From Bradyrhizobium campsiandrae (GTDB lineage Bacteria; Pseudomonadota; Alphaproteobacteria; Rhizobiales; Xanthobacteraceae), in assembly GCF_014529705.1 (NCBI RefSeq), contig NZ_JAANIH010000021.1, forward strand, positions 62,001-126,000: a stretch of 64,000 bases of DNA, in the 5' to 3' direction. The position numbers and the translations under genes are program-made. The notes beneath the pieces were generated by a model. It did no database searches, was not told the DNA's origin, and saw nothing but the letters and a program-made list of their open reading frames with translations. Of the stretch, positions 18,401 through 25,960 are shown in pieces; position 1 is the stretch's first letter; each line of letters opens with the position of its first letter.

Positions 18401-18620
18401 ACTGGCGCTCCAGCGGCTGCGCGACCGACGAGGCCATCGTCTCCGGGCTGCCGCCCGGCAGATTGGCCGTGATCTGGATGGTCGGGAAGTCCACCTGCGG
18501 CAGCGGCGCGACCGGCAGCAGGGGGTAGGCGACGAGACCGACAAAGAGGATGCCGGCCATCAGCAGCGACGTGCCGATGGGATAACGGATGAAAGGTGCC
18601 GAAATCCCGCCTTCGGTCAT
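15480..18620 (-). CDS. RND multidrug efflux permease (MdtB/MdtC-like)
   Basis: 1046 residues, standard for HAE1-type inner-membrane RND pumps with 12 TM helices and two large periplasmic loops. Seen are the N-terminal FIRYPIGTSLLMAGILFVGL helix, the proton-relay TM4 region AIGFVVDD-like (VGFVVDDAIVMLENI), and the second-half GIVKKNGIMMVDFA. The sequence resembles MdtB/MdtC more than AcrB. Its start overlaps the stop of the adaptor gene (ATGA), giving an adaptor-pump operon; no outer-membrane TolC-type gene is present here, so it must use one encoded elsewhere. Only one permease gene is present, whereas E. coli uses an MdtB/MdtC heteromer. Confidence 0.93.
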   Translation of the reverse strand: MTEGGISAPFIRYPIGTSLLMAGILFVGLVAYPLLPVAPLPQVDFPTIQITANLPGGSPETMASSVAQPLERQFAQIPGIAQMTSTSYLGTASITIQFDLNRSIDGAANDVQGAINAASGQLPKNLPSPPTYRKVNPADAPILLLSATSETLPLTSVSDAVDAQLAQQISQLSGVAQVFIGGQQKPSVRVQVDPGKLVAKGLSLEDVRSAIAITTVDSPKGNIDGDKRAYTIYANDQLLQSKDWNDVIIAYRNGAPLRIKDIGQAVTGPEDAKQAAWANGKRGVFLVVFKQPGANVIETVDRIKATLPRLVAAIPPAIKIEVISDRTTTIRAAVEDVQFTLLLTIALVVMVIFIFLRSFWATVIPTVTVPLALLGACALMWVFGYSLDNLSLMALTIAVGFVVDDAIVMLENITRYIEEGEKPLAAAFRGSKEIGFTIVSISISLVAVLIPLLLMGGIIGRLFREFAVVLAMTIFVSMFVSLTLTPMMASRFLRAHSEVTHGKFYKWSESAFDAMLRGYEHVLDVALAWRRTTLVIFFATLALSVYLFILIPKGFFPQQDVGLITATSEASQDISFAEMQRRQVELGQIVMADPAIASVAMNIGGSGRAGNNGNMFITLKARDDRDASAQEIIARLRPKLEKVSGARLYMQAAQDVRLGGRPTRTQFEFTLQDADLGELNSWAPKILAKMQTLPELRDVATDQQTQGTTVQLKINRDTASRYGIQPQLIDDTLYDAFGQRQVTQYFTQLNSYHVILEILPEMQGNLDSLNKLYLKSPLTGDQVPLSTFATWTTDPVRPLSISHQGQFPAITISFNLAQGVALGQATESVQKAMADLGAPATLNSSFQGTAQAFQQSLGTVPLLILAALVVVYLILGILYESYIHPITILSTLPSAGVGALAILMAAGFEFSLIALIGVILLIGIVKKNGIMMVDFAIAAERDQHKTPEESIRQAALLRFRPIMMTTMAALLGGVPLMLGHGTGAEIRQPLGYAMVGGLIVSQALTLFTTPVVYLYLDKFSNLFKAGSAEDDEHETSGRRTVKEAAE

Positions 18621-19792
18621 TCCTGCTGAACCTTGTTTTTCTGGACCGGATCCGAACTCGCGAGAGTCGTCGAAACGACACCGCCTGGCTGCACCTTATA
18701 CTGGCCGCCGGTGATGACCTGCTGACCGGGGCTCAAGCCTTCATCGACGACCGAACGTCCGTCGATGGAATAGCTGACCTTGATCTTGTGGACCTCGGCC
18801 TTGTTGTCCTGATTGACGGTATAGGCGTAGAGGCCGTTGGTCGAATGCTGGACCGCATCGTCAGGGACGATGGTGGCATCCTTCAGGGTCCGCACCAACA
18901 GACGCGTCGACACCGATTGCCCCGGCCACAGCGTGTGTTCCTTGTTATCGAACACCGCCTTGAGCCTGATCGTCCCGCTGGTCGTGTCGACCTGATTGTT
19001 GATGACCGCAAGCTTGCCCTCGGCCAGCGTCTTCTTGCCGTCGGTGGTGAAGGCGATCACCTTGAGCTCGCCGGACTTCTGGCCCTCGCTGATATAGGGC
19101 AGCTGGTCTTCCGGCGCGGTGAAGATCACGGTGATCGGTTCGACCTGGGCAATGCTGACGACGCCGGTCTGAGTCGAGGCGTTGACGATGTTGCCGATGT
19201 CGACCTGGCGCAGGCCGGCGACGCCGGTGATCGGCGACTTCACCTGGGTGTAGTCGAGTTGGGTCTGCGCATTGGCGATCGCGGCTTCGTCGGCGGCGAT
19301 CTGGGCGGTGAGCTGGGCAACCGTGGAGCGTTGCGTGTCCGTCTGCTGGCGCGTGGCGAACTCGCCGAGCTTGGTGTAGCGCTGAAGATCGAGGTTGGCG
19401 TTGGCAAGATTGGCCTCGTCCTGGGCTTTCTTTGCCTTGGCCTGGTCGAGGGCGGCCTGGAACGGACGAGGATCGATCTCGACCAGGAGATCGCCCTGCT
19501 TGACCATCTGGCCTTCGGTGAAGGCGATCTTGTCGATCTGGCCGTCCACGCGGGTCCGGACTTGGACGGTGTTGAAGCCCTGAACGGTTCCGAGGCCGGT
19601 CAGGTAGACCGGGAAGTCGGCCTTCTGGACCGGCGCGATGCTGACGGGCACGGCGGGGGCGCGCGGCGCGCCCTTTTGGGCGGTCTGGGCTTTTCCGCCA
19701 TCAGACGCCTGATACCGCTGCCAGCCGTAATAGCCGCCACCGGCCACGGCTGCGATGATGACAATCCAGAGGATTGGCCGTGACTTTTTCAT
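18617..19792 (-). CDS. RND efflux periplasmic adaptor subunit (MdtA-like)
   Basis: 391 residues from ATG 19792, where a membrane-anchor helix begins (KKSRPILWIVIIAAVAGGG). The membrane fusion protein layout follows: beta-barrel/lipoyl half (VQVRTRVDGQIDKIAFTEGQ), an alpha-helical hairpin with Ala/Gln-rich heptads (AALDQAKAKKAQDEANLANA), the second lipoyl half (LDYTQVKSPITGVAGLRQVD), then the beta-barrel and membrane-proximal parts. It bridges the RND permease and an outer-membrane channel. It is first gene of the operon and has a recognisable promoter with an embedded palindrome upstream. Confidence 0.92.
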   Translation of the reverse strand: MKKSRPILWIVIIAAVAGGGYYGWQRYQASDGGKAQTAQKGAPRAPAVPVSIAPVQKADFPVYLTGLGTVQGFNTVQVRTRVDGQIDKIAFTEGQMVKQGDLLVEIDPRPFQAALDQAKAKKAQDEANLANANLDLQRYTKLGEFATRQQTDTQRSTVAQLTAQIAADEAAIANAQTQLDYTQVKSPITGVAGLRQVDIGNIVNASTQTGVVSIAQVEPITVIFTAPEDQLPYISEGQKSGELKVIAFTTDGKKTLAEGKLAVINNQVDTTSGTIRLKAVFDNKEHTLWPGQSVSTRLLVRTLKDATIVPDDAVQHSTNGLYAYTVNQDNKAEVHKIKVSYSIDGRSVVDEGLSPGQQVITGGQYKVQPGGVVSTTLASSDPVQKNKVQQE

Positions 19793-20183
19793 GTCGGAGC
19801 GATCGGCTTGTATGCCCAAAACAACGAATTGTGGGGCTATCAAAGGGTTCCAGCACGGCTTGTATAATACACGCCAAGTTCCAGTGTAAACAGCACTATC
19901 CGTTGATAATCCTAAACAATTGGAAAGCTTTGCACCCCGTAGGCAACCGGGTGACGCGGCGGTGTGCAGTGCTGCATTTTCCTGGCCTGAGCGAGGAGCG
20001 TGCAAAAGATAGGCAATGCTCGCAGGCGGCGTGGACGAGGCTGCACGAGTTGCTGGCCGCGACGCTTGCGTCGGTCGAGCAAATCAGGGTTTGCGAGAAC
20101 GGTTCTAAATCGGCCGGACGGCGTTTCGGTTGTCAGCAAAATCGCCGTCGTCCATATCAGCGCCGCCACGAGAGGAGTGCGGA
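19793..20183. other. Intergenic region between efflux operon and 79-aa gene
   Basis: 391 bases. Apart from the efflux promoter at its left end I see no supported gene; the short open frames are not in families I recognise. The right end holds the ribosome-binding site AGAGGAG of the next gene at 20171-20177. Confidence 0.55.
19861..19890 (-). promoter_or_regulatory. Promoter of the efflux operon with embedded palindrome
   Basis: Reading the minus strand, TTTACA (19890-19885) and TATACA (19866-19861) are separated by 18 bp, a good sigma-70-like pair, about 68 bp upstream of the adaptor ATG. The -10 element lies in the perfect 11-bp palindrome TGTATAATACA (19861-19871), a likely repressor site. 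No regulator gene adjoins the operon. Confidence 0.5.
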
Positions 20184-20423
20184 ATGGACGAGCTGAACGG
20201 CAAGCTGATCGCATGTCAGATTCTGATCACGGGATTGATCGCGCGCGTCGCCAATGAGCAGCGCGATCCCTTGCGCTTTCTCACCGATTTCCGCGACGAG
20301 ATCAAAGCCGTGGTCAACGGGGTCAACATCGCCGGCATGGACAACACCGATCGCGTGCGTGCGACGGCGCAACGCACCGTCGACGAATTGTTCTCGCTGA
20401 TGAAGCCGCCGAGCAGCGACTGA
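20184..20423 (+). CDS. Small protein of unknown function, 79 aa
   Basis: 79 residues from ATG 20184 with AGAGGAG 7 nt upstream. The sequence opens MDELNGKLIACQILITGLIA and continues with mixed-charge, helix-prone sequence (EQRDPLRFLTDFRDEIKAVV). No signal peptide, no clear membrane helix, one Cys. No family is recognised. It precedes the siderophore receptor by 234 bp but is separated from it by that gene's own promoter region. Confidence 0.65.
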   Translation: MDELNGKLIACQILITGLIARVANEQRDPLRFLTDFRDEIKAVVNGVNIAGMDNTDRVRATAQRTVDELFSLMKPPSSD

Positions 20424-20514
20424 CGGCTGCGCGAGATGATGTGCGATGGCAAGCTCTTGTGCATCTGAGTGCTTCGATTTGTCGCGCGATATTTCAATCA
20501 TTCTAGATTCGAAA

Positions 20515-20546
20515 TTTTAGAATCGCTTTGATCTAGACCTATTCAA
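20515..20546 (+). promoter_or_regulatory. Iron-box-like (ICE/Irr-type) promoter element of receptor 1
   Basis: A 32-bp block starting TTTAGAATCG is identical at 28 of 32 positions to 23221-23252 ahead of receptor 2, and ends 111 bp before the ATG (105 bp in receptor 2). The TTTAGAA core resembles the iron control element bound by Irr in Bradyrhizobium. A further dyad ATTCTA-N12-TAGAAT spans 20499-20522. Regulation by iron is inferred from motif and target type. Confidence 0.5.
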
Positions 20547-20608
20547 GTGCTCATGCGGGTCTCGTTACATTGACCGGTTTTTCTGCGGTCGATAGCACCG
20601 CCTCATCG

Positions 20609-20636
20609 TTCGTCGCGCATGTTGCGCATCGACGAA
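20609..20636 (+). promoter_or_regulatory. Leader hairpin upstream of siderophore receptor 1
   Basis: Inverted repeat TTCGTCG ... CGACGAA (7-bp perfect outer stem, imperfect inner GCGCAT repeats), ending 21 nt before the receptor ATG. Receptor 2 has a stronger hairpin ending 22 nt before its start. The equal placement suggests a shared function in mRNA stability or translation, or as a protein-binding site. Confidence 0.4.
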
Positions 20637-20657
20637 TTTGGAATGGGGTAGGTTGGA

Positions 20658-23069
20658 ATGGGGCTGGTGATGGCTCCGCGATCACTGCGCGCGATCGCGG
20701 CAAGAAGTTCAAACGAAGAGAAGGTTGATGGAAATTCCGGCAAGGCGGTATCTGCTGTCGCCGGACTGATTGCGGTGGCCTCGGTGTCGAGCGGCGCGCA
20801 GGCGCAGCAGTCGAGCCTGCCGCCGGTGAATGTCGACGCGCCGGTCGAGCGCCCGCGTCCATCAGCCTCGAAACCAAGTCCGGAGCAGGTCCGCGCACGC
20901 AATGCGCTTCGCCGCGCCGCGCAACGCCAGCAGGCGCAGCAACAAGCTGCTGCTGTTGCGCCGAGCCCGGCCGGCGCCGTCGACCGCAATCCCTATGCCG
21001 ATCCGGCCGCGCCGTACAAGGTCGACCATGTCCAGGCCTCTGGCAAGTTTCCCGAGCCGATGCTGAACACGCCGAAGACGATCACGGTGCTCAGCAAGGA
21101 AGTGCTGGAAGACAAGAACGCGACGACACTGAAGGAGATCGGGCGCTCGACCGCCGGCGTGACGCTGGGGTCGGGGGAGGGCGGCAACGCCTTCGGCGAC
21201 CGCTTCTTCATCCGCGGTTTCGATGCGCGCAACGACGTCTTCATCGACGGCATCCGCGATCCCGCCGTGTCCATCCGCGAGAATTTCTTCACCGAGCAGA
21301 TCGAAATCCTGCGTGGACCGGCATCGTCCTATGCCGGCCGCGGCACCGCCGGTGGCGCCATCAATATCGTCACCAAGCAGGCCGGCGACGTCAACTTCAA
21401 GCGGATGGACACCGAGTTCGGCTCCGACCGGACCAAGCGCGTCACCCTCGACGTCAACCAGGTGATTGATCCGACCTTCTCGGTGCGTACCGGTGGCCTG
21501 TTCCAGGATGCCAACGTCGCCGGCCGCAACTACGTGACCGACGATCGCTGGGGCACCTTCCTGTCGACCAAGTACACTCCGACCAACGACATCAAGATCA
21601 CGACGAACTACGTCCATACCGATCTCAGCGGCCTGCCGGATTTCGGCGTGCCCTATTACAAGCAGGGCAACGTGCCGGTGACGTCGGCCGGCATTCCGCG
21701 CGGCAATTGGTACGGCTTCCTCAACCGCGACTTCCAGACCGCGCGGCAGGATTTCGGCACCGCGACGGCCGAATACAAGGTCAACGAAGCCATCACGCTC
21801 AGCAGCAAGGTCCGGGGCGAGCATTCGCTGCTCGACTACATCGGCACACTGCCGCAGAACCCGGTGACGACCAGTCCGAATCCGCTGCTCTGGACCACGA
21901 CGGCGAGCGCGCAGAGCCGCTACCAGACCGTGGACGTGTGGGCCAACCAGAACGAGGCGACATTCAAGCTCGACACCGGCGGTGTCAAGCACACCGCGGT
22001 GTTCGGCGTCGAGTACACCAACGAGAACGTCTCGATCGACCGTTACTCGGGTCTCGCCTCGGAGCTTGCCGGCTCGCCGTTCACCAGCAGCGGGGCGGTC
22101 TCGGGGGTCAATCTCTACTCGCCCCAGTACACCAATGTCGGTGGCTTCGGCACTCCATCGCTGACGGGCAATCCGACGCGTTATGGCGTCAACACCAGTA
22201 GCGTCTATGTCATGGACACCGCGAATTGGCAGGACACGATCATCGTCAATGGCGGCGTGCGCTACGATGGCTACAGCCAGAGCTCGTCCACGAACTCGGC
22301 CTACCTCAAGCAAAACAACGATCTCGTCAATTACAACGTCGGTCTCGTCTACAAGCCCGTGCCGATCGGCAGCCTCTACGCGGCCTATGCGACCTCGGCC
22401 AATCCATTCGGGTCGGAGCTCGATGCGACCGGCACCGATTACGGCGGCGTTCCCGCCAACACGGCGATCCTGCTTGGGCCCGAACGCAACAAGGCGGCCG
22501 AGGTCGGCACCAAGTGGGAATTGGCGGATCGTCACCTGCTGGTCAGCGCGGCGCTCTTCCAGACAACCAAGGACAACGCGCGAGAGACCGTCAACAACGT
22601 GCTCACCTCGGGCGCAGCCTACAGGATCCAGGGCATCGACATCGAGGCCGAGGGCAGGATCACGGACCGCTGGAGCATCTTTGGTGGCCTGGTGCTGATG
22701 CAATCGAAGGTCACGCAGAGTGGCATCGCGTCCAATATCGGCCTCCAGCTCGCCAACGTCGCGCACCAGTCGTTCAGCATGCTGACCAAGTACAAATTCG
22801 ACGGCGATTGGGAAGTCGGCGGCCAGGCGGTGTACCGCTCGAAGGTCTATGGCGGCACGTTTGCTGCCAACACCGGCAATGAGCTGCCGAGCTACTGGCG
22901 CTTCGATGCGTTCGTCGAGAAGAAGCTCGACAAGAACTGGACCATGAAGTTCTACGCGCAGAACCTCACCAACCAGCTCTATTACGACACGCTCTATCGC
23001 AGTGCCGTCCCGTTCGTCGCTATCGCGCCCGGGCGGGCGTTCTATCTGGTCACGACGGCCAAGTTCTGA
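20658..23069 (+). CDS. TonB-dependent siderophore receptor 1
   Basis: 803 residues. A long N-terminal region precedes the plug: signal-like stretch ending SSGAQAQ, then SLPPVNVDAP (possible TonB box) and a charged Arg/Gln linker. The plug domain is clear (VLSKEVLEDKNATTLKEI, FFIRGFDARNDVFIDGIRD, EILRGPASSYAGRG, GGAINIVTKQ). The remainder is a 22-strand beta-barrel with aromatic C-terminal FYLVTTAKF for outer-membrane insertion. It resembles catecholate-type receptors such as Fiu. It is monocistronic, ended by a hairpin at 23089-23114, and paralogous to receptor 2, which follows immediately. Confidence 0.92.
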   Translation: MGLVMAPRSLRAIAARSSNEEKVDGNSGKAVSAVAGLIAVASVSSGAQAQQSSLPPVNVDAPVERPRPSASKPSPEQVRARNALRRAAQRQQAQQQAAAVAPSPAGAVDRNPYADPAAPYKVDHVQASGKFPEPMLNTPKTITVLSKEVLEDKNATTLKEIGRSTAGVTLGSGEGGNAFGDRFFIRGFDARNDVFIDGIRDPAVSIRENFFTEQIEILRGPASSYAGRGTAGGAINIVTKQAGDVNFKRMDTEFGSDRTKRVTLDVNQVIDPTFSVRTGGLFQDANVAGRNYVTDDRWGTFLSTKYTPTNDIKITTNYVHTDLSGLPDFGVPYYKQGNVPVTSAGIPRGNWYGFLNRDFQTARQDFGTATAEYKVNEAITLSSKVRGEHSLLDYIGTLPQNPVTTSPNPLLWTTTASAQSRYQTVDVWANQNEATFKLDTGGVKHTAVFGVEYTNENVSIDRYSGLASELAGSPFTSSGAVSGVNLYSPQYTNVGGFGTPSLTGNPTRYGVNTSSVYVMDTANWQDTIIVNGGVRYDGYSQSSSTNSAYLKQNNDLVNYNVGLVYKPVPIGSLYAAYATSANPFGSELDATGTDYGGVPANTAILLGPERNKAAEVGTKWELADRHLLVSAALFQTTKDNARETVNNVLTSGAAYRIQGIDIEAEGRITDRWSIFGGLVLMQSKVTQSGIASNIGLQLANVAHQSFSMLTKYKFDGDWEVGGQAVYRSKVYGGTFAANTGNELPSYWRFDAFVEKKLDKNWTMKFYAQNLTNQLYYDTLYRSAVPFVAIAPGRAFYLVTTAKF

Positions 23070-23088
23070 TTGCGCCGGCAACGACAAG

Positions 23089-23114
23089 GGATGCCTGCCT
23101 CGGCGGGCATCCCA
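23089..23114 (+). terminator. Terminator-like hairpin after receptor 1
   Basis: GGGATGCCTG and CGGGCATCCC form a 10-bp stem (one G-U pair) around CCTCGG, starting 20 nt after the receptor stop. The following sequence is not T-rich, so it may stabilise the 3' end or need Rho. Confidence 0.5.
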
Positions 23115-23174
23115 TCGCTTCAACCGCTCACGATGCGCGGACGGACTGCATCGCAAGGACGAAATCAGCCTCAG

Positions 23175-23243
23175 TTTAGAACGCTTACAAACTCGAGTTT
23201 AGAACCGTTTCAAACTCGAATTTAGAATCGTTTTGATCTGGAT
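23175..23243 (+). repeat. Three tandem 23-bp iron-box-like repeats upstream of receptor 2
   Basis: Units begin at 23175, 23198 and 23221, exactly 23 bp apart, each starting TTTAGAA followed by (C/T)-rich TT. With the preceding G, units 1 and 2 are 19-bp imperfect palindromes, the second reading GTTTAGAACCGTTTCAAAC (23197-23215). Unit 3 is the copy shared with the receptor 1 promoter. The TTTAGAA...AAAC dyad resembles the Irr iron control element. Spacing of 23 bp is about two helical turns, so proteins bound to all units would sit on one face. Confidence 0.6.
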
Positions 23244-23302
23244 CGATTCAAGGTTGCCGTTGCCGTGATTGCGTTGACCCTCATAGCCCCGCTCGATACG
23301 AC

Positions 23303-23335
23303 CAATGTGTCGCATTGTCGCAATGCGACACATTG
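23303..23335 (+). promoter_or_regulatory. Perfect 15-bp-arm leader hairpin upstream of receptor 2
   Basis: CAATGTGTCGCATTG (23303-23317), spacer TCG, and CAATGCGACACATTG (23321-23335) are exact inverted repeats. The structure ends 22 nt before the ATG at 23358. It lies in the expected 5' leader, downstream of the iron-box repeats. Confidence 0.55.
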
Positions 23336-23357
23336 CAGAAACGGAATGGGGCGTAGG

Positions 23358-25940
23358 ATGGGTGTGGTGAGGGCTCCGCGGTCGTTGCGTTCGACCGCGG
23401 CACGGCGAGCATTGAGTGGCAATTTCGACGCGGCGACCGGCAGGACCGTTTCCGCAGTTGCAAGCTTGATTGCAGTTGCGTCCGTCTCGAGCGGAGCACA
23501 GGCGCAGCAAACGTCTCTACCCCCGGTCAACGTCGACGCGCCGAAGGAGCGGCCACGCTCCGCCGCTGCGAAACCAACGCCCGACCAGGTTCGCGCCCGC
23601 AACGCGCTGCGCCGTGCCGCGCAACGACAGCAGGCGGCCCAGGCGCCGGCCGTTGATGCGAATGCGCCCGCAGCCGATCGCAATCCCTATGCGGATCCGG
23701 CTGCGCCCTACAAGGTCGATCACGTCCAGGCCGGTGGTAAATTTCCGGAGAAGCTGGTCGACACGCCGAAGTCGATCACGGTGCTGAGCAAGGAAGTGCT
23801 CGCGGACAAGAATGCTACCAATTTGAAGCAGGCCATTCTGAGCACGGCCGGTGTGACGCTGGGTTCAGGCGAGGGCGGCAATGCCTTCGGCGATCGATTC
23901 TTCATCCGCGGCTTCGATGCCCGCAACGATATCTTCATCGACGGCGTGCGCGATCCCGGCGTGAGCGTGCGCGAGAATTTCTTTACCGAGCAGGTCGAGA
24001 TCCTGCGCGGTCCCGGTTCGACTTTCTCCGGCCGCGGTGTTGCCGGTGGTGCGATCAATATCGTCACCAAGCAGGCGAACACCGAGAAGAGCTTCTACAA
24101 CATGGACAGCTCGTTTGGCACCGACAAGACCAAGCGCGTGACGCTCGACGTCAACCAGATGATCAATCCGACCTTTGCAGTTCGCGCCGGCGGCCTGTTC
24201 CAGGATGCGGGCGTCGCGGGTCGCGACTTCGTCACGGATGACCGCAGCGGCGCCTTCATCGCGACCACGTGGAAGCCCGTCGATGCCGTCAAAGTGACGA
24301 CGGATTACATTCACACCTATCAGCATGGCATCCCGGATTTCGGCGTGCCGTACTACCGGCCGGGATCCACTGGCGTTGGCAGTCAGCAGTTCACCACGAC
24401 CGCAGGCGGTCCGTTTCCGGATTTCGGTTCGAGCCGCAATAATTTCTACGGCTTCGTCAACCGCGACTTCTTCAAGGTCAAGCAGGACATCGGAACGGTC
24501 GGTGCCGAGGTCTATGTGACGCCTGATCTCGTCCTCACCGACAAGATCCGCGCGTCGCGATCCGTCAACGACTACATCGGAACGCTGGCGGAATCTCCCA
24601 TCGCCGCGATCCCGTTGTCGGCTTCGACCGTGACCCTCAATCCGCAGAGCCGCTACCAGGTCACCGGCGTTTTGGCCAACCAGAGCGAGGCCACCTACAA
24701 GTTCGACACCGGCGGGTTCAGGCATACGGCGCTCGGAGGCGTCGAGGTCTCGCGCGAGACGTCGTTCATCGACAAATATGCCGGATTGAGCTCGGAAGTG
24801 ACGACTGGCCCGTCGTTCACGTCCGGCGGCTCGACGTCAGGCGTCAGCGTGTTCGCGCCGCAATACACGTTCCTGAACAGCTTCGATCCACCGAGAATGC
24901 TGGGCGCGCCGACCAATCTCTCGATCGACACCAAGAGTGTCTATGCGATGGACAGCGCGAACTACCGCGATCTCGTCATCCTGAATGGCGGCATTCGCTA
25001 CGACGACTACACCATCAACAGCAACGGCTACGGCACCGTCGGCGGAAAACAGACATTCGGCTCGCAGAGCGCCGAGTTCGGCCTGCCGAACTTGAACCTC
25101 GGTGTCACGTTGAAGCCGTTGCCGAACGGCAGCGTCTACGCAGCCTATGCGACGTCGTCGAATCCGGTGGGCGCCGAGTTCGACGGCACCAGCACGGCCT
25201 ATGGCGGTCTTTCGCCGGTTCTCAACGGCGCCTCGAACCAGATCTTCGGGCCCGAGAAGAACAAGGCGATCGAGCTCGGCACCAAATGGGAGTTGTTCGA
25301 CCGCCATCTGTTGCTGACGGCTGCGCTGTTCCAGACAGAGAAGGAGAACGCGCGCGAGTCGCAGAACATCACCAGTACGACCCCGCCAGCGAATATCCCT
25401 GCAGGCTGTAGTTATCCTGCCGGGACGACCGGCACGGTGTCCTGCATCACGGCCGGTGCGGCCTATCGCATCCGCGGCATCGACCTCGGCGTCGGCGGCA
25501 AGATCACCGACAAGTGGAGCGTGTTCGGCGGCCTCGTGCTGATGCAGTCGGAGGTGACCAAGTCGCTGGCGCCGTCGGCTCAGCCGTTGCTGTATCCGAC
25601 CAATGTTGGGCGTCCGCTCGCCAACATCGCGCATCAGTCGTTCAGCATGCTCACGAAGTATCAGCTCACCGACGTCTGGGAGCTGGGTGGTCAGGCGGTG
25701 TACCGCTCGCAGATCTATGGCGGCACTTTGCTGGCGGCCAACCAGGGCACGTCGATCCCCGGCTACTGGCGCTTCGATGCCTTCGCGGAAGCCAAGATCA
25801 ACAAGAACTGGCAGGTGAAGCTGTTCGTCAACAACATCTTCGACAAGCGCTACTACGACGCGCTGTACCAGAGCGCGACGCCCTTCGTGCTGGAGGCACC
25901 GGGACGCGCTGCCTATCTGGTTCTGTCTGCGCGTTATTAA
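23358..25940 (+). CDS. TonB-dependent siderophore receptor 2
   Basis: 860 residues from ATG 23358, chosen because it aligns with the receptor 1 start (both begin M-G-(L/V)-V followed by APRSLR) and sits at the same distance from the leader hairpin; ATG 23346 is an alternative. Domain order matches receptor 1: signal-like region ending SSGAQAQQ, SLPPVNVDAP, charged linker, plug (FFIRGFDARNDIFIDGVRD, GPGSTFSGRGVAGG) and barrel ending AAYLVLSARY. The barrel has extra loop sequence, including a Cys-containing insert (AGCSYPAGTTGTVSC). It is first gene of an operon with piuC, exbB, exbD and tonB (gaps 20 bp or less), so uptake and energising functions are coexpressed. Confidence 0.92.
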   Translation: MGVVRAPRSLRSTAARRALSGNFDAATGRTVSAVASLIAVASVSSGAQAQQTSLPPVNVDAPKERPRSAAAKPTPDQVRARNALRRAAQRQQAAQAPAVDANAPAADRNPYADPAAPYKVDHVQAGGKFPEKLVDTPKSITVLSKEVLADKNATNLKQAILSTAGVTLGSGEGGNAFGDRFFIRGFDARNDIFIDGVRDPGVSVRENFFTEQVEILRGPGSTFSGRGVAGGAINIVTKQANTEKSFYNMDSSFGTDKTKRVTLDVNQMINPTFAVRAGGLFQDAGVAGRDFVTDDRSGAFIATTWKPVDAVKVTTDYIHTYQHGIPDFGVPYYRPGSTGVGSQQFTTTAGGPFPDFGSSRNNFYGFVNRDFFKVKQDIGTVGAEVYVTPDLVLTDKIRASRSVNDYIGTLAESPIAAIPLSASTVTLNPQSRYQVTGVLANQSEATYKFDTGGFRHTALGGVEVSRETSFIDKYAGLSSEVTTGPSFTSGGSTSGVSVFAPQYTFLNSFDPPRMLGAPTNLSIDTKSVYAMDSANYRDLVILNGGIRYDDYTINSNGYGTVGGKQTFGSQSAEFGLPNLNLGVTLKPLPNGSVYAAYATSSNPVGAEFDGTSTAYGGLSPVLNGASNQIFGPEKNKAIELGTKWELFDRHLLLTAALFQTEKENARESQNITSTTPPANIPAGCSYPAGTTGTVSCITAGAAYRIRGIDLGVGGKITDKWSVFGGLVLMQSEVTKSLAPSAQPLLYPTNVGRPLANIAHQSFSMLTKYQLTDVWELGGQAVYRSQIYGGTLLAANQGTSIPGYWRFDAFAEAKINKNWQVKLFVNNIFDKRYYDALYQSATPFVLEAPGRAAYLVLSARY

Positions 25941-25960
25941 TGGAGATATGACGAGGTGCC

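Noticed and set aside
20862..23156. 764-codon open frame antisense to siderophore receptor 1
   Set aside because: It is the mirror of a high-GC gene with strong third-position bias; the translation is low-complexity Arg/Val/Asp-rich and matches no family, while the plus strand encodes a complete receptor.
23174..23243. CRISPR-like short array
   Set aside because: The 23-bp units are contiguous without unique spacers and lie in a promoter; no cas genes are present.
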